Shown here piece after piece: positions 8,791 to 19,864 of a DNA stretch of 64,000 nucleotides. The stretch is taken from positions 20,045-84,044 of the forward strand of contig JAKAZO010000004.1 in NCBI GenBank assembly GCA_021815825.1. Direction: 5' to 3'. The first letter of the stretch is position 1. Every line of letters starts with the position of its first letter. The DNA comes from Pseudomonadota bacterium (lineage in GTDB: Bacteria > Pseudomonadota > Alphaproteobacteria > Acetobacterales > Acetobacteraceae). The notes below the pieces were generated by a model. The model had not been told where the DNA came from. It did not search any database and saw only the letters and a program-made list of their open reading frames with translations. Made by a program: the position numbers and the translations under genes.

Positions 8791-10455
8791 TCAGTTCTGG
8801 GCTACGGGCTCAGCCCGCTCGCGCTCTTCCTCGACAAGTTCCTTGCGCGACAATTTACCGACCGGGGTCTTCGGCAGCGCGGCACGGAACTCCAGCGCGG
8901 CCGGCATCTCGTGCCGGCCAAGGCGCTCGGCAAGAAACGCGCGCAGCTCTTCGAGGCTGAAGGCCGGGGCACCATCACGCAGCCGGATGAACGCCTTGGC
9001 CGCCTGCCCGCGATAGGGATCGCGGATGCCGATGACGATCACTTCCTCGACCGACGGATGCTCATAGATCGCCTGCTCGATCATCGTCGGATACACATTG
9101 AATCCACCCGAGATGATCATGTCCTTCTTGCGATCGACAAGATAGAAGAACCCGTTCTCGTCCATGTAGCCGACATCACCCGTGAGGAAGAACCCGCCGG
9201 CATAGGCGGTGGCGGTCTCCTCCGGCCGGCGCCAGTAGCCGCGCGTCACGTTCGGCCCACGAACACGGATTTCTCCCGTCTCGCCTGGCGGCAAAACGCG
9301 GTCAGGATCGTCGATGGCAACCACGTCCATCTCGATGCCGGGCAGCGGCACCCCCACCAGGCCCGGCGCATTGGCCTGGCCCGGCAGCAAGCTGGTGCCC
9401 GCCGGCGAGGTCTCGGTCATGCCCCAGCCGCCGGCGAGCCGGTGGCCGGTGAGACGCTCGAGTTGCTCGGCGACCTCCGTCGGCAGCGGCGCGCCCCCGG
9501 AACTCATCGCGCGCAGCGAGGACAGATCCCGTGTCTCGATCCCGGGATGGTTGTTGAGCGCGATCCACATCGTCGGCACGCCGGGAAAGATGGTGGCGCG
9601 CTTGAGCTCGATGTCGCGCAGCGTGGTCTCCACATCGAAGCGCTGGCGCAGCAGGATCTCGGTGCCCCGATGGATGCACAGCAACAGGATGGTGCTGAGG
9701 GCATAGATATGAAACAGCGGCAGCACGCAGATGACACGGTCGCTCGCATCGACCGTTCGTCCCGTGCCATCGTACCAAACTTGGTAGATGGAAACTGCAC
9801 CAGTCAGATTCGCATGCGTCAGCATGGCGCCCTTGGGCAGGCCGGTGGTGCCGCCGGTATATTGCAGGACAGCCACATCCTCCTTGTCGATCACCGGCCA
9901 GCGCGGCACCGGCGCGGCCTCGCCCAGACGTGAGAAGGCCAGTGCGGCCGGCGGCAATGGCAAGCCGCCAAGATCCGACCCGAACTCCTCCAACTCCCCG
10001 ACGACCAGATGGTCGATCGCACCCTCGGCCCGCAGGCGCTCGGCGTTTCCCAACAGGCTCGCGATATTGGCCGTCACCAGAATGCGCGCCTCGCTATCCT
10101 CGAGTTTGTAGCGGAGCGCGCGTACAGGATCGAGCGGGCTGAGATGCACCACGCGGCCACCAGCCCGCAGCACCGCGAAGAAGGCGATCGGATGAAACGG
10201 CGTGTTGGTCAGATAGAGCGCCACGGAAACACCAGGGCGCACGCCGAGGGCTGCCAATCCAGCGGCTGCGGCCCGGATACGCGCATCCAGCTCGCGATAG
10301 GACATGCGCCGGTCATTGAACTCCAGCGCCGGCCGGTCTCCGAAGCGCGCGACCGCGGCGTCGAACATCTCCGGCAGCGTGCTGGTGGCGATCGGCGCGC
10401 CCCAGTCGAGCGTCGGCGGGTAGGACTTCTCCCAGGCGAATGGTCGCCCGCTCAT
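8791..10455 (-). CDS. pimA: Long-chain/dicarboxylate CoA ligase (AMP-forming)
   Basis: A 554-aa ANL-superfamily acyl-CoA synthetase. The phosphate-binding loop is YTGGTTGLPKGAM, and the adenylation motifs GWGMTETSPAG and YLVDRKKDMIISGGFNVYP are intact, as is the C-terminal KTPVGKLSRKEL lysine region. It would activate the free acid at the start of the pathway. Its start codon overlaps the stop of the upstream fusion gene by 4 bp (ATGA), which implies translational coupling. A pimeloyl preference is inferred from operon context only; a general fatty-acid ligase is the alternative. Confidence 0.9.
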   Translation of the reverse strand: MSGRPFAWEKSYPPTLDWGAPIATSTLPEMFDAAVARFGDRPALEFNDRRMSYRELDARIRAAAAGLAALGVRPGVSVALYLTNTPFHPIAFFAVLRAGGRVVHLSPLDPVRALRYKLEDSEARILVTANIASLLGNAERLRAEGAIDHLVVGELEEFGSDLGGLPLPPAALAFSRLGEAAPVPRWPVIDKEDVAVLQYTGGTTGLPKGAMLTHANLTGAVSIYQVWYDGTGRTVDASDRVICVLPLFHIYALSTILLLCIHRGTEILLRQRFDVETTLRDIELKRATIFPGVPTMWIALNNHPGIETRDLSSLRAMSSGGAPLPTEVAEQLERLTGHRLAGGWGMTETSPAGTSLLPGQANAPGLVGVPLPGIEMDVVAIDDPDRVLPPGETGEIRVRGPNVTRGYWRRPEETATAYAGGFFLTGDVGYMDENGFFYLVDRKKDMIISGGFNVYPTMIEQAIYEHPSVEEVIVIGIRDPYRGQAAKAFIRLRDGAPAFSLEELRAFLAERLGRHEMPAALEFRAALPKTPVGKLSRKELVEEERERAEPVAQN

Positions 10456-12560
10456 GTCCCCGCCTTTCCGGTGGCAAGCGAGGCGAAATCGCGCCCCTCC
10501 GCGACCAGCCGCTCCAGCAGCGGCGCCGGCCGCAGGCTGGCATCACCGCTGCGCTCGGCATAGGCGGCGAGCCGATCGCGGATCACCCGCAGCCCGACGC
10601 TATCAGCGTACCACATCGGTCCACCGCGCCAAGCCGGCCAGCCATAGCCATAAATCCAGACAACATCGATGTCGCCCGGACGCATCGCGATGCCTTCGTC
10701 GAGGATGCGCGCGCCCTCGTTGATCATCGGATAGATCATGCGCTCGAGAATTTCCTCGCGCGAGATGGTCCGCCGAGCGATGCCCGCACGCACCGCGGCC
10801 TGAAGGATGATGCGCTCCACCTCGGGATCCGGCGTCGGCGTGCGGCCATCATAACGATAGTACCCGGCACCGGTCTTCTGCCCGAAGCGGCCCGCCTCGC
10901 AGAGCGCATCGGAGACGGCGGCCGTGATGCCCCGCCCCTTGCGAATCCGCCAGCCGACATCGAGCCCGGCAAGGTCGCCCATCGCGAACGGGCCCATGGG
11001 GAAACCGAAATCGTAAACGACGGCATCCACATCCTGCGGCAGCGCGCCCTCGAGCAGCAGCCGCTCCGATTCCGTCGAACGGCGCGCCAGCATGCGGTTG
11101 CCGATGAAGCCGTCGCACACACCGGAAACAGCGACGATCTTGCCGATGCGCTTGCCGACTGCCATGGCGGTGGCGAGCGCTTCATGCGACGTGGCCTTGC
11201 CGCGCACCACCTCGAGCAGCTTCATCACATTGGCAGGGCTGAAGAAGTGCATCCCGACGACATCCGCCGGCCGACCGGTCGAGCGGGCGATGACATCGAC
11301 ATCGAGCGTGGATGTGTTGGTGGCGAGCAGGGCGCCTGGTTTCGCGAGCCGATCGAGGTCAGCGAACACCTTCTGCTTCAGGCCCATTTCCTCGAACACC
11401 GCCTCGATGACGATGTCGCCCTCGGCGATCCGCGCGAAATCGAGGCTCGGCGTCAGCGCCGCCATGCGCTTGTCCATCTCGGGCTGGGTCAGATTGCCGC
11501 GCGCGATCGTGGTGCGATAGTTGTCGGCGATCCGCGCCATACCGCGATCGAGCGCCGCCTGCTCCGTCTCCAAAATGGTGACAGGAATGCCGACATTGGC
11601 GAAGCACATGGCGATGCCACCGCCCATCGTGCCGGCGCCGACGACCACCGCGCGGGCGATCGGCTTCGGCTGGATGCCGGCGGGCATGTCCGGTATTTTC
11701 TGCGCCTCGCGCTCGGCAAAAAACACGTGCCGGCGTGCGCGCGACTGGTCCCCCTGCAGCAGCTCCAGGAACAGGGCGAGCTCCTGCTTCTGCCCTTCCT
11801 CGAACGGCAGCTCGAACGCGCCGCGAATGGCGCGGGCACAGGATTGCGGCGCTTGCTCGCCGCGCGCCCGGCGCAGGAACGGCGCTGCCGCGGTCTCGAA
11901 GATTTTCGGATCGGCCCGCGCCGTATCGATCTTGTCGGTCACGTCCCGCGCGCGCCGCAGGGGCCGGCGATCGGCCACCGCCTGACGCGCGAAGGCCAGC
12001 GCGGCCTCCAGCAGATCGCCCTCCGGCACGGCATCGACGATGCCATCGGCCAGCGCGCGCGCCGCGCTCACGGGGTTGCCGGACAGAATGATCTCGACCG
12101 CTCGCGCCACGCCGGCGAGGCGCGGCATGCGCTGCGTACCGCCGGCACCCGGCAGCAGGCCGAGCTTGATCTCGGGCAGACCCAGCCGGGCCGAAGGGGC
12201 CGCCAGCCGCCAGTGGCACCCGAGCGCCAACTCGCAGCCGCCGCCAAGCGCCTGCCCATTCACCGCGGCGATCACCGGCTTGGTCATGGCGTCGAGTTCA
12301 GCGATGACGTCGATCAGCGACGGCGAACGGCGCGGCTGGCCGAATTCGGTGATGTCCGCCCCGGCCGAGAAGAACCGTCCGGTACCCGTCAGCACGACCG
12401 CCTGCACGGCCGCATCCGCCGCAGCCTTGGCCAAGGCTGCGACCAAGCCCGCGCGCAGCTCGTGCTTCAGCGCGTTGACTGGCGGATTATCCATCACGAT
12501 CAGCGCAATCCGGCCCTCGTCGCGCGTGCTGAAATCGACCGATGCGTTGATGTTGCCCAT
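10452..12560 (-). CDS. pimF: Enoyl-CoA hydratase / 3-hydroxyacyl-CoA dehydrogenase fusion
   Basis: This 702-aa bifunctional beta-oxidation protein has an N-terminal crotonase domain (residues ~1-190). It shows the oxyanion-hole segment [13 protein letters not shown] and the acid/base region [21 protein letters not shown]. From about residue 305 it has an NAD-binding 3-hydroxyacyl-CoA dehydrogenase ([18 protein letters not shown], then [19 protein letters not shown]) with a C-terminal helical domain. It hydrates enoyl-CoA and oxidises the 3-hydroxy product. It is the first gene of the leftward operon, as pimF is in R. palustris. Confidence 0.92.
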   Translation of the reverse strand: MGNINASVDFSTRDEGRIALIVMDNPPVNALKHELRAGLVAALAKAAADAAVQAVVLTGTGRFFSAGADITEFGQPRRSPSLIDVIAELDAMTKPVIAAVNGQALGGGCELALGCHWRLAAPSARLGLPEIKLGLLPGAGGTQRMPRLAGVARAVEIILSGNPVSAARALADGIVDAVPEGDLLEAALAFARQAVADRRPLRRARDVTDKIDTARADPKIFETAAAPFLRRARGEQAPQSCARAIRGAFELPFEEGQKQELALFLELLQGDQSRARRHVFFAEREAQKIPDMPAGIQPKPIARAVVVGAGTMGGGIAMCFANVGIPVTILETEQAALDRGMARIADNYRTTIARGNLTQPEMDKRMAALTPSLDFARIAEGDIVIEAVFEEMGLKQKVFADLDRLAKPGALLATNTSTLDVDVIARSTGRPADVVGMHFFSPANVMKLLEVVRGKATSHEALATAMAVGKRIGKIVAVSGVCDGFIGNRMLARRSTESERLLLEGALPQDVDAVVYDFGFPMGPFAMGDLAGLDVGWRIRKGRGITAAVSDALCEAGRFGQKTGAGYYRYDGRTPTPDPEVERIILQAAVRAGIARRTISREEILERMIYPMINEGARILDEGIAMRPGDIDVVWIYGYGWPAWRGGPMWYADSVGLRVIRDRLAAYAERSGDASLRPAPLLERLVAEGRDFASLATGKAGT

Positions 12561-12613
12561 GACGTCTCCTGGCCCGCTCCGTTCCCCGTCGGTGGGGATT
12601 TCCCCGTCTCGAC

Positions 12614-12698
12614 GCGCACCCTGGTGCGCTCTGGGAAGCTTGGACCGAACCCAGCGTCAGATCAACTCAGCCGATCGTATGTGTGGCGATCGTATGTG
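12614..12698. promoter_or_regulatory. Candidate operator region upstream of the pim operon
   Basis: The 163-bp gap before pimF contains a short perfect hairpin, GCGCACC-CT-GGTGCGC (12614-12629). It also holds two exact copies of CGATCGTATGTG at 12672-12683 and 12687-12698, a 15-bp period. Both lie upstream of the first operon gene on the minus strand, where a regulator could bind. No regulator gene adjoins, so function is a guess. The direct repeat is closer to the end of the next leftward gene. Confidence 0.35.
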
Positions 12699-12723
12699 GG
12701 GTGATCGCGAGCAACGCGCACCC

Positions 12724-13185
12724 TCACTCGATCGGCGGCAAGCCCCACTCCTCCTCGTAGCGGGCCCGGCGCGCGCGCAGCTCCGCAATCCTCGCGGTGC
12801 TGCGGACGTCGAGAACCAGGCGGACGAGGATCGGCGCCACCTCTGCCAGCAACCACCCGGCCGCGCCGGCTGCCCAGGCGGTACCGAGCACCAGCGGGTC
12901 CGAGAGCTGGGCGAGGGCGGCGTCGACGCTCAGCCCGGCGAGCCAGAGCTCCCGCGCCGGCGCAACGCAGGCCGCGAGCCCGCTCAGCAGGACGGCGCGC
13001 GCGACCGGCTTGCCCGGGATGTGATCAATGGCGAGCGTTACCAGACCGGGCGCGAGCAGGCCGCCGAAGAGCAGCGCCAGCGCCGGGGAGACCATGATCA
13101 GCGCGCCGCAGAGCAAGCCCTGCAGCCAGGCCAGCGAGCGCGGCGGCCGAGGCGTGGTCTTGGCCGGGCTGCGGGAACGGGCCAT
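12724..13185 (-). CDS. Small membrane protein of unknown function
   Basis: The 153-residue protein has a basic, proline-rich N-terminus (~18 residues) and two to three hydrophobic segments: near residues 22-50, a weaker one near 62-85, and near 97-122. It ends in a charged tail rich in Arg and Glu. I do not recognise a family. It starts 4 bp after the stop of the pseudokinase-like gene, so the two are very likely cotranscribed and may work together at the membrane. Confidence 0.72.
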   Translation of the reverse strand: MARSRSPAKTTPRPPRSLAWLQGLLCGALIMVSPALALLFGGLLAPGLVTLAIDHIPGKPVARAVLLSGLAACVAPARELWLAGLSVDAALAQLSDPLVLGTAWAAGAAGWLLAEVAPILVRLVLDVRSTARIAELRARRARYEEEWGLPPIE

Positions 13186-13189
13186 CGGC

Positions 13190-15217
13190 CTAGCCCAGCG
13201 CCGCCAGGCCGAGCGTTATCGCCAGCGCGATGAGGCCGGTGGCAGCGGCCGTCTCATGCCCCAGGCGGCGGGCGAGTTCGCCCCGCTCGGCGCCGCCGTC
13301 TTGAAGATGATGGAGCTCTCCATCGATGCGGGCGACCGCCTCGGTCGCCGCCCGCAGGCCCAGGGCGTCGGTGCGGCGGGCCTCGGGGTCATCGAGCAGC
13401 GCAAGCAAGCGGCCCAGCTGGCCGTTCGCCGCGCACGCCTGAAGCTGCCGACGCATGGACTCCCGTCGCGTCCGGCTATGCCAATCCTGCAAGGTCGGCT
13501 CGGCCTGCTCGGCGAGCCAGGTCGCAAGCCCGGGGAGCGGGCGCGGATCGATACGCTGCAGGGCGGCGAGCGCGGCGATCTGGACCGCGAGCGGGGGCGG
13601 CGCACTGCTCACGGCATTGTCGGAGAGCAGCGCGCTGCCGCCGGCAAGATCCTGGCGCGCGACGAGGAACGCCGCGAGGTGGGCGTCGAGCGGCGATAGG
13701 CGCCGGGAGTCCGCGCGGGCGGAGATGCTCTCCAAGGCGCCGAGCACGTCGCTCAGGCGGGCGACGCAGCGGCCGGCGAAAAGCGGACTGGCGCAAGGCA
13801 GCAGGGGGTTGAGCGCGTAGGCGACACGCGCCATTCCGCCGTCCAGGCTGCGGGGCCGGAGCCAACTCCGCCACATGCGCGCCTGCTGGCGCAGCGCCGT
13901 GCCATCGGGGTGATTCTCGGCGTTGGTCAGCCAGGCGCCGATCGCTTCGACCTCAAGAATCTCCTGCAAGCGCGCCCGATCGTTTTGCGGCCCCGCGGTC
14001 ACCGTCGACGCGATCGCCGGGCCGAACCCGTCGAGCGCCACCGCCAGACCGCGCCAGCAAAGGGGCGCCAACGGGTCGAGCGCGGCCACCGCGCGCATGG
14101 CCAGCATCGCGTCCGCTCGCGATTCGTCCTCGCCACTGTCCTGCCCACGCAGCCGCAGCGCTTCCTCGACGCGCGCCGACAGGATCGTATCCCCGAGGTA
14201 GCGCCGCAGCCAGTCATCCACCGCGCCGTTGCGCAGCAGTCTGGCCCCCTCCTCCGGCTGCACGGCCACGGCGAAGGCGAGACCGCGCGCATCCCAGGCC
14301 GGCATCGCCAGCACCTGCAGCGGGCGCGTCGCCCGCCGCGCCGGGCGCGCGGCGAGGCGCCGCTGACGCGCCGCGGCCGGATCGAGAAGCATCGAAGGTG
14401 GGGTTCGGTGTGCCGGATCCTCGGCCAGCATGCCGCGCAGCAGGTCGCCCAGCATCGGCGGCACCCGTGCGTCGCCCGTCAGCGCGGCGAAGCTGCCGAC
14501 GTCCAGTTTGCGGCGGATCATCGCGATGTCATCGAGGTCGGCGAGGGGCAACCTGCCAAGGGCGAGCGTCAGCAGCGTGACCCCGAGGGCATAGACGTCG
14601 TCGGCGATGGTACCCTCGCCTCGGCCCGCCGGCAGACACATGCCGCTGTAGGGCGGCTCGAAGACCGCGGGTTGCAGGCAGCCCGGTGGTGAGGCCCAGG
14701 CACAACCGAGGACCGCCGGTTCCCCGGGGCCGGCGGAGAACAGATTGTCCGGACGGATCGCCCGATGCGTAATGCCCTTGGCGCGCAACCCTTCCAGCGC
14801 GGCGGCCACGGGACGCAACACGAGATCGATCAGCTCCTGCTCGCTCCAGCTTCGTCCCGGTGCCGCCAGCGATGGGCCGGGCGGCGGGCGGCAGATCACG
14901 TAGTAGGCCTCGCCGCCATTGGCCGCTGGGCCGGGCCCATGCGCCAATGGCAGCAGCAGCCCCGGGATCGTCGCCGCCGCGAGCTGCGCGAGGGCTCCGG
15001 CCCGGGGTGGCCAGCCGGGCCGCACCTGAACCGCAATGAGGTCCGATTTTGCCGTCGTGTGATGCCGCGCCGCGAACGTGGCCAGGCCACCCCCGGCGCC
15101 ATGCAGCGGCCGGGTGGCATCGACCGCGTACTCCAGCGCGATCAGACCGGACGATGCCCCGGCCGACGCGGTGCGATCGGTGGGGCCGGGCTCAGCGGCG
15201 TGAACGAGATCAGCCAT
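13190..15217 (-). CDS. Tail-anchored protein-kinase-like protein, probable pseudokinase
   Basis: The first ~280 residues of this 675-aa protein have the layout of a Ser/Thr kinase. The catalytic-loop equivalent reads HRAIRPDN (151-158), so the catalytic Asp of HRD is Ala153. The DFG position is occupied by GCAW near 171-174, and the VAxK lysine is not evident in LIAVQV (60-65). [14 protein letters not shown] helix (F-helix region) is kept. Residues ~290-650 are helical, Ala/Leu/Arg-rich and unrecognised. The last ~18 residues form a hydrophobic tail anchor. It was probably derived from a kinase and now acts as a binding or scaffold protein; residual activity cannot be excluded. Confidence 0.78.
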   Translation of the reverse strand: MADLVHAAEPGPTDRTASAGASSGLIALEYAVDATRPLHGAGGGLATFAARHHTTAKSDLIAVQVRPGWPPRAGALAQLAAATIPGLLLPLAHGPGPAANGGEAYYVICRPPPGPSLAAPGRSWSEQELIDLVLRPVAAALEGLRAKGITHRAIRPDNLFSAGPGEPAVLGCAWASPPGCLQPAVFEPPYSGMCLPAGRGEGTIADDVYALGVTLLTLALGRLPLADLDDIAMIRRKLDVGSFAALTGDARVPPMLGDLLRGMLAEDPAHRTPPSMLLDPAAARQRRLAARPARRATRPLQVLAMPAWDARGLAFAVAVQPEEGARLLRNGAVDDWLRRYLGDTILSARVEEALRLRGQDSGEDESRADAMLAMRAVAALDPLAPLCWRGLAVALDGFGPAIASTVTAGPQNDRARLQEILEVEAIGAWLTNAENHPDGTALRQQARMWRSWLRPRSLDGGMARVAYALNPLLPCASPLFAGRCVARLSDVLGALESISARADSRRLSPLDAHLAAFLVARQDLAGGSALLSDNAVSSAPPPLAVQIAALAALQRIDPRPLPGLATWLAEQAEPTLQDWHSRTRRESMRRQLQACAANGQLGRLLALLDDPEARRTDALGLRAATEAVARIDGELHHLQDGGAERGELARRLGHETAAATGLIALAITLGLAALG

Positions 15218-15347
15218 GGCATGCCGAACGGTTGCGAATGCACGCGCATGCTAACGTCGATGTGGTTGATGAAATGCGAACGCCGCCCGCCGATGAAGGC
15301 GGGCAGAACGGTCGTGGCCGCGCGTCCGCTCGGCTCGCCGCGGGGGT

Positions 15348-16637
15348 TCAGCCCTCGAAGGGATCACGCATCAGGATGGTGTCGTCGCGTTCGGGACTGG
15401 TGGAGAGCAGCGTCACCGGCGCCTCCACCAGCTCCTCGATGCGGCGGGCATATTTCACCGCCTGCGCCGGGAGATCCGCCCAGGACCGGGCGCCGCGGGT
15501 GGAGCCGGACCAGCCTTCCAGCGTCTCGTAGATCGGCACCAGCGCGGCCTGCGCGCGCTGCCCGGCGGGGACGTGCCGCACGGTCTCCTCTCCCAGACGG
15601 TAGCCGGTGCAGAGGCGGAGTTCGGGCAGACCGTCCAGCACGTCGAGTTTGGTCAGCGCCAGGCCCTGGATGCCGCCCACCTTCACCGCCTGGCGCACCA
15701 TCGCGGCGTCGAACCAGCCGCAACGCCGGCGCCTTCCCGTCACGGTGCCGAATTCATGGCCACGATCGCCAAGCAACTGTCCCGTCGCGTCCGTGAGCTC
15801 GGTCGGGAACGGTCCGGCGCCGACGCGGGTGGTGTAGGCCTTGGCGATGCCGAGCACGAAGCCGACCGCCGCCGGCGCAATCCCGGCACCGGAGGCGGCG
15901 GTGGCCGCGCCGGTGTTGCTGCTGGTCACGAACGGGTAGGTGCCGTGATCGACATCCAGCATCACCGCCTGCGCGCCCTCGAACAGGATCCGGCGTCCGG
16001 CCCGGCGCGCCTCGTCCAAACGCTGCCACACGGGCTCGGCGAAGGGCAGCAGCCGAGGAGCGAGGGCGAGCAGATCGGCGAGCAGATCGTCGCGGGCGAA
16101 GGTCGGCGCGCCCAGGCTGACGAGCAGCGCGTTGGCGTGGCGCAGCAATTCATCGAGCTTCTCGGCCAGCGTCTCCGGCTCCGCCAGGTCGCAGACGCGG
16201 ATCGCCCGGCGCCCGACCTTGTCCTCGTAGGCCGGGCCGATGCCGCGCCCGGTCGTGCCGATCTTGCGTTCGCCACGCGCCGTCTCGCGGGCGCGGTCCA
16301 GCGCCGCATGGACCTTCAGGATCAGTGGCGCATTCTCGGCGATGCGCAGATTCTCCGGCCCCACCGCCAGCCCCTGGCCGTGCACTCGCTCGATCTCCTC
16401 GAGCAGCGCGTGCGGATCGACGACGACGCCGTTGCCGATGATGCCGAGCTTGCCACGAACCAGCCCGCTCGGCAGCAGCGACAGTTTGTAGGTCTCCCCC
16501 CCGACGACCAGCGTGTGCCCGGCATTGTGCCCACCCTGGAAGCGGACGACGATGTCGGCGCGGCTGGCGAGCCAGTCCACCACCTTGCCCTTGCCCTCGT
16601 CGCCCCATTGGGCGCCGATCACGGTGACGTTGGCCAT
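15348..16637 (-). CDS. purA: Adenylosuccinate synthetase
   Basis: The enzyme joins IMP and aspartate using GTP on the way to AMP. The 429-aa product begins [23 protein letters not shown], where the GDEGKGK loop binds GTP. It retains [26 protein letters not shown] and a C-terminal nucleotide-base region. The start at 16637 gives the standard N-terminus; the longer open frame upstream is not used. It lies 4 bp after hisZ and is presumably cotranscribed with it. Confidence 0.97.
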   Translation of the reverse strand: MANVTVIGAQWGDEGKGKVVDWLASRADIVVRFQGGHNAGHTLVVGGETYKLSLLPSGLVRGKLGIIGNGVVVDPHALLEEIERVHGQGLAVGPENLRIAENAPLILKVHAALDRARETARGERKIGTTGRGIGPAYEDKVGRRAIRVCDLAEPETLAEKLDELLRHANALLVSLGAPTFARDDLLADLLALAPRLLPFAEPVWQRLDEARRAGRRILFEGAQAVMLDVDHGTYPFVTSSNTGAATAASGAGIAPAAVGFVLGIAKAYTTRVGAGPFPTELTDATGQLLGDRGHEFGTVTGRRRRCGWFDAAMVRQAVKVGGIQGLALTKLDVLDGLPELRLCTGYRLGEETVRHVPAGQRAQAALVPIYETLEGWSGSTRGARSWADLPAQAVKYARRIEELVEAPVTLLSTSPERDDTILMRDPFEG

Positions 16638-16641
16638 CGCG

Positions 16642-17805
16642 CTACTCCGTTGCCACGGCGCTGAGGCCGTGCTCGGTGAGAATCTGGGCGCACTCCAGCC
16701 GGCGCGCCTCGGCCATGGGGTTTGTCGTCGGCTCGAACGCGACGACGGTGGCATAGCCCTGTCGCCGCAGCGCGGTCGCCGCCTCGGCCTCGATACCGAA
16801 CGGGACGAAGACGCGCGGTCGCGGTGTCTGGCGGGGGGCCGCGCGCAGGACGGCCTCCGGGAACAGGGTCACGCCGGTCGCCGGCTCCGATTCGCCGCTG
16901 AGATAGCGGCCGCCACGGCCAAGCTCCTCCTGCCGGCCGGGCGCATAGACAGTGACGCACACGCCGGTGTGATAGAGATAGCCGCGAAACTCGATCGGAT
17001 CGACGGTGAGTTTCAGCTCCGGCGCGCGGGCGCGGATCGCCGCCACCGTTTCCTGCAGCCGCACCGCGAGGGGCCGGGCGGCGTGGGGCAGATCGGCCGC
17101 CTCCAGCGCGGCGAGCGCCCGATCCGCGGGGCCGGCGGCGAGGAGCAGCTCGATCAGCATCCTCGCCAGCGCAGCGCCGTCAGGGCCGAGATGGGCGCGG
17201 ACCGCGGCGGCATCCTTGCGATCGAGCGCCCGGGCCAGCCCCCGTCGTAGCGCCTCGTCGAGGCCGGCGGCGGCGAGCACCGCCGGCACCAGCGGCGGCA
17301 GGGTGAGGTCGAAGCTGAACCGGGTCAGCCCGACGGCAGCCAGCGCGTCGGCGACGACGAGCACGATTTCCGCATCGGCCGCCGGGCTGTCGACCCCGAC
17401 CAGCTCGATGCCGGCCTGCGCGACCTGCCGGTCCGGCGCCAGCTGGGTGCCGCGCGTGCGCAGACACTGGCCGGCATAGGACAGGCGCAGCGGCCGGGGC
17501 GCAGCCGCCAACCGCGTGGCCGCGATGCGGGCCACCTGCGGGGTCGTGTCCGAGCGGAGCGCCAGCATCCGGTGGCTGTCGGGATCGAGCAGGCGGAACG
17601 TGTCCTCCGCCACGGCACCGCCGGCGCCCGCCAGCAGCGAGTCCTCGAATTCGAGCAGCGGCGGCTTCACCCGCTGATACCCATGCGCGGCAAAGCTGGA
17701 CATGATCGCCTCGACCGAGGCAGCCTCGATCTCCGCGTCGGGCGGCAGCAGGTCGCGCAGCCCAGAGGGCAGCAGCGCCGGGTTCGGGGGTGGGTCATCG
17801 GTCAT
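16642..17805 (-). CDS. hisZ: ATP phosphoribosyltransferase regulatory subunit
   Basis: HisZ is a catalytically inactive histidyl-tRNA-synthetase paralogue. It pairs with the short form of HisG and gives it histidine feedback control. The 387-aa protein has the class II core: [14 protein letters not shown], the motif-2-like [17 protein letters not shown] with [11 protein letters not shown], and the C-terminal [20 protein letters not shown]. The start at 17805 (MTDDPPPN) is chosen because the upstream extension is an Arg-rich read-through. hisZ next to purA is a common alphaproteobacterial arrangement. No hisG is in the window. Confidence 0.94.
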   Translation of the reverse strand: MTDDPPPNPALLPSGLRDLLPPDAEIEAASVEAIMSSFAAHGYQRVKPPLLEFEDSLLAGAGGAVAEDTFRLLDPDSHRMLALRSDTTPQVARIAATRLAAAPRPLRLSYAGQCLRTRGTQLAPDRQVAQAGIELVGVDSPAADAEIVLVVADALAAVGLTRFSFDLTLPPLVPAVLAAAGLDEALRRGLARALDRKDAAAVRAHLGPDGAALARMLIELLLAAGPADRALAALEAADLPHAARPLAVRLQETVAAIRARAPELKLTVDPIEFRGYLYHTGVCVTVYAPGRQEELGRGGRYLSGESEPATGVTLFPEAVLRAAPRQTPRPRVFVPFGIEAEAATALRRQGYATVVAFEPTTNPMAEARRLECAQILTEHGLSAVATE

Positions 17806-17920
17806 GCGCCGGCGCCTATAGCACCGGCCCCGCCGTCGACAAAGGCGCCGGCGCACCCGGTGACGTTGCTGTGCTCGCCCGGCGGTGGTTTGCTGCGCTC
17901 CGAACCGCGGGAGGAAGTCG

Positions 17921-18850
17921 ATGCCGAAAGTCGCAGTGGTCGGAGCCGGTCTGATCGGCCGTTCCTGGTCTATGGTGTTCGCCCGCGCGGGGTTCGAGGT
18001 CGCGCTCTACGATCCGGCACCCGGCGCGGGCGAGGCGGCGCTCGCCTTCATCGCCGAGCGCCTGCCGGAACTGGCGGAACTCGGGCTCGTTGCCGATCCG
18101 CCGGGCGCCGTGCTCGCCCGCATCCGGCCGGCGCCGAGCCTGGCCGATGCGCTGGCCGGAGCGGTCCATGTCCAGGAGAACGGGCCCGAGCGGGTGGCTG
18201 AAAAAGCCGATATTTTTGCCGAGCTCGACCGGCTCGCGGCGCCGGAGACCGTGCTCGCGAGCTCGACCTCCGGCATTCCGGCCAGCGCCTTCACCGGCAA
18301 TCTCGCCGGACGCGGCCGCTGCCTCGTCGCCCATCCGGTGAACCCGCCCTATCTCGTCCCCATCGTCGAACTCTGCCCGGCACCCTGGACCGATCCGGCG
18401 ACCGTGGCGCGGACCAGGGCGCTGATGGAAGCGGCGGGACAGGTGCCGGCGACCGTGAACAAGGAGGTCCCCGGTTTCGTCCTCAACCGGCTGCAGATCG
18501 CCCTCGTCGCCGAGGCCTTTCGTCTGGTCCGCGACGGCGTCGTCTCACAGGAAGACCTCGACGCCACGATCAAGCACGGGCTCGGCCTGCGCTGGGCATT
18601 CATGGGGCCGTTCGAGACCATCGACCTGAACGCGCCGGGCGGGCTGGCGGATTACTGCGCCCGCTACGGCGCGCTCTACGAGCAGGTGCAGGAGGAGATG
18701 ACGCCATGCCGGCTGACGCCGGCCCTGGTCGCCGAACTCGACGCCACCCGCCGCGCGGCGCTGCCGGCCGCCGCATTGCCGGCGCGCGCGGCGTGGCGGG
18801 ATCAGCGGCTGATGGCGCTCGCCGCGCACAAGCGCACGCAGCCGACGTGA
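17921..18850 (+). CDS. 3-hydroxyacyl-CoA dehydrogenase / lambda-crystallin family protein
   Basis: The 309-aa NAD-dependent dehydrogenase has an N-terminal Rossmann fold (VAVVGAGLIGRSWSMVFARAGF). It also has the conserved QENGPER and LVAHPVNPPYLVP segments and a C-terminal helical domain (GFVLNRLQIALVAEAFRLV). The length and the HPVNPP motif fit the single-domain subfamily that includes lambda-crystallin and L-gulonate 3-dehydrogenase, so the substrate is uncertain. The ATG at 17921 is preceded by GAGGAAG. It stands divergently from hisZ. Confidence 0.88.
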   Translation: MPKVAVVGAGLIGRSWSMVFARAGFEVALYDPAPGAGEAALAFIAERLPELAELGLVADPPGAVLARIRPAPSLADALAGAVHVQENGPERVAEKADIFAELDRLAAPETVLASSTSGIPASAFTGNLAGRGRCLVAHPVNPPYLVPIVELCPAPWTDPATVARTRALMEAAGQVPATVNKEVPGFVLNRLQIALVAEAFRLVRDGVVSQEDLDATIKHGLGLRWAFMGPFETIDLNAPGGLADYCARYGALYEQVQEEMTPCRLTPALVAELDATRRAALPAAALPARAAWRDQRLMALAAHKRTQPT

Positions 18851-18913
18851 GGCGCCCCGTCGCCACGAGCCTGGACGAGCCGCGGCCGAGACATCACGCA
18901 TGGGCTGGGTGAT

Positions 18914-19864
18914 ATGGGCCTTTTGATCGAGGGCGTGTGGCACGAACAGGAGCCGCCCGCGGCGACCAATGGGCGCTTCCTGCGTCCGCAGACGCAGTTC
19001 CGTGGACAGATCGAGGTTGGCGGAGCGCACCCGCCCGAGCCCGGGCGCTACCGGCTCTATGTCTCGCTCGCCTGCCCCTGGGCGCATCGGGTCCTGATCA
19101 TGCGGGCGCTGAAGCAGCTCGACGCGATCCTGCCGGTCTCGGTCACGCACTGGCTGATGGGGCCGCAAGGTTGGACCTTCGCCCCCGGCGAAGCTGTCGT
19201 GCCCGATCCGCTCTATGGCCTGCGCTATCTCCATGAACTGTACACCCGCGCGGTGCCGGCCTATACTGGCCGGGTCACCGTTCCGGTGCTGTGGGACAGC
19301 GTGCTCGAGCGCATCGTCAACAACGAGTCCGCCGAACTGCTGCGCATCCTCGGCAGCGGGTTCGACGCATGCGGCGCGCGGCCGGGCGACTACTACCCCC
19401 CGCCGCTGCGCGCCGAGATCGACGCCCTCAATGAGCGCATCTATGCGACGCTGAACAACGGCGTCTACAGGGCCGGGTTCGCCACCACCCAGGCCGCCTA
19501 CGAGGAGGCGATCGGACCCTTGTTCGAGACGCTGGACTGGCTGGAAGCCCGCCTGGCCGGGCGGCGCTACCTATGCGGCGAGCGGCTGACGGAGGCCGAT
19601 ATCCGCCTGTTCACCACCCTGGTGCGGTTCGATCCCGTCTATGTCGGCCATTTCAAGTGCAATCTGCGCCGGCTGGTCGATTATCCGAACCTTTGGGACT
19701 ACGCGCGGGCGATTTTCCAGCTGCCCGGCATCGCGCAGACCGTCGATTTCACGCACATCAAGCGGCACTATTACATGAGCCACGGCGGCATTAATCCGAC
19801 CAGGATCGTCCCCCTCGGCCCGCAGCTCGACTTCACCGCGCCGTCCGTGCGGGCTCGCGGTTGA
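18914..19864 (+). CDS. Glutathione S-transferase, glutathionyl-hydroquinone reductase type
   Basis: The 316-aa protein matches the omega-like YqjG/EcoGHR family, with Cys54 in the active-site motif CPWAHR. VTVPVLWD and NNESAELLRIL mark the thioredoxin-like half, and RYLCGERLTEADIRLFTTLVRFDPVYVGHFKCN marks the helical half. Members reduce glutathionyl-hydroquinones. The stop overlaps the next start (TGATG), so the following methyltransferase is translationally coupled. Confidence 0.9.
   Translation: MGLLIEGVWHEQEPPAATNGRFLRPQTQFRGQIEVGGAHPPEPGRYRLYVSLACPWAHRVLIMRALKQLDAILPVSVTHWLMGPQGWTFAPGEAVVPDPLYGLRYLHELYTRAVPAYTGRVTVPVLWDSVLERIVNNESAELLRILGSGFDACGARPGDYYPPPLRAEIDALNERIYATLNNGVYRAGFATTQAAYEEAIGPLFETLDWLEARLAGRRYLCGERLTEADIRLFTTLVRFDPVYVGHFKCNLRRLVDYPNLWDYARAIFQLPGIAQTVDFTHIKRHYYMSHGGINPTRIVPLGPQLDFTAPSVRARG

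Noticed and set aside
10440..12704. Long open frame antisense to the whole pimF gene
   Set aside because: It has His/Arg/Gly-rich composition and no domain; the opposite strand codes an intact bifunctional enzyme.
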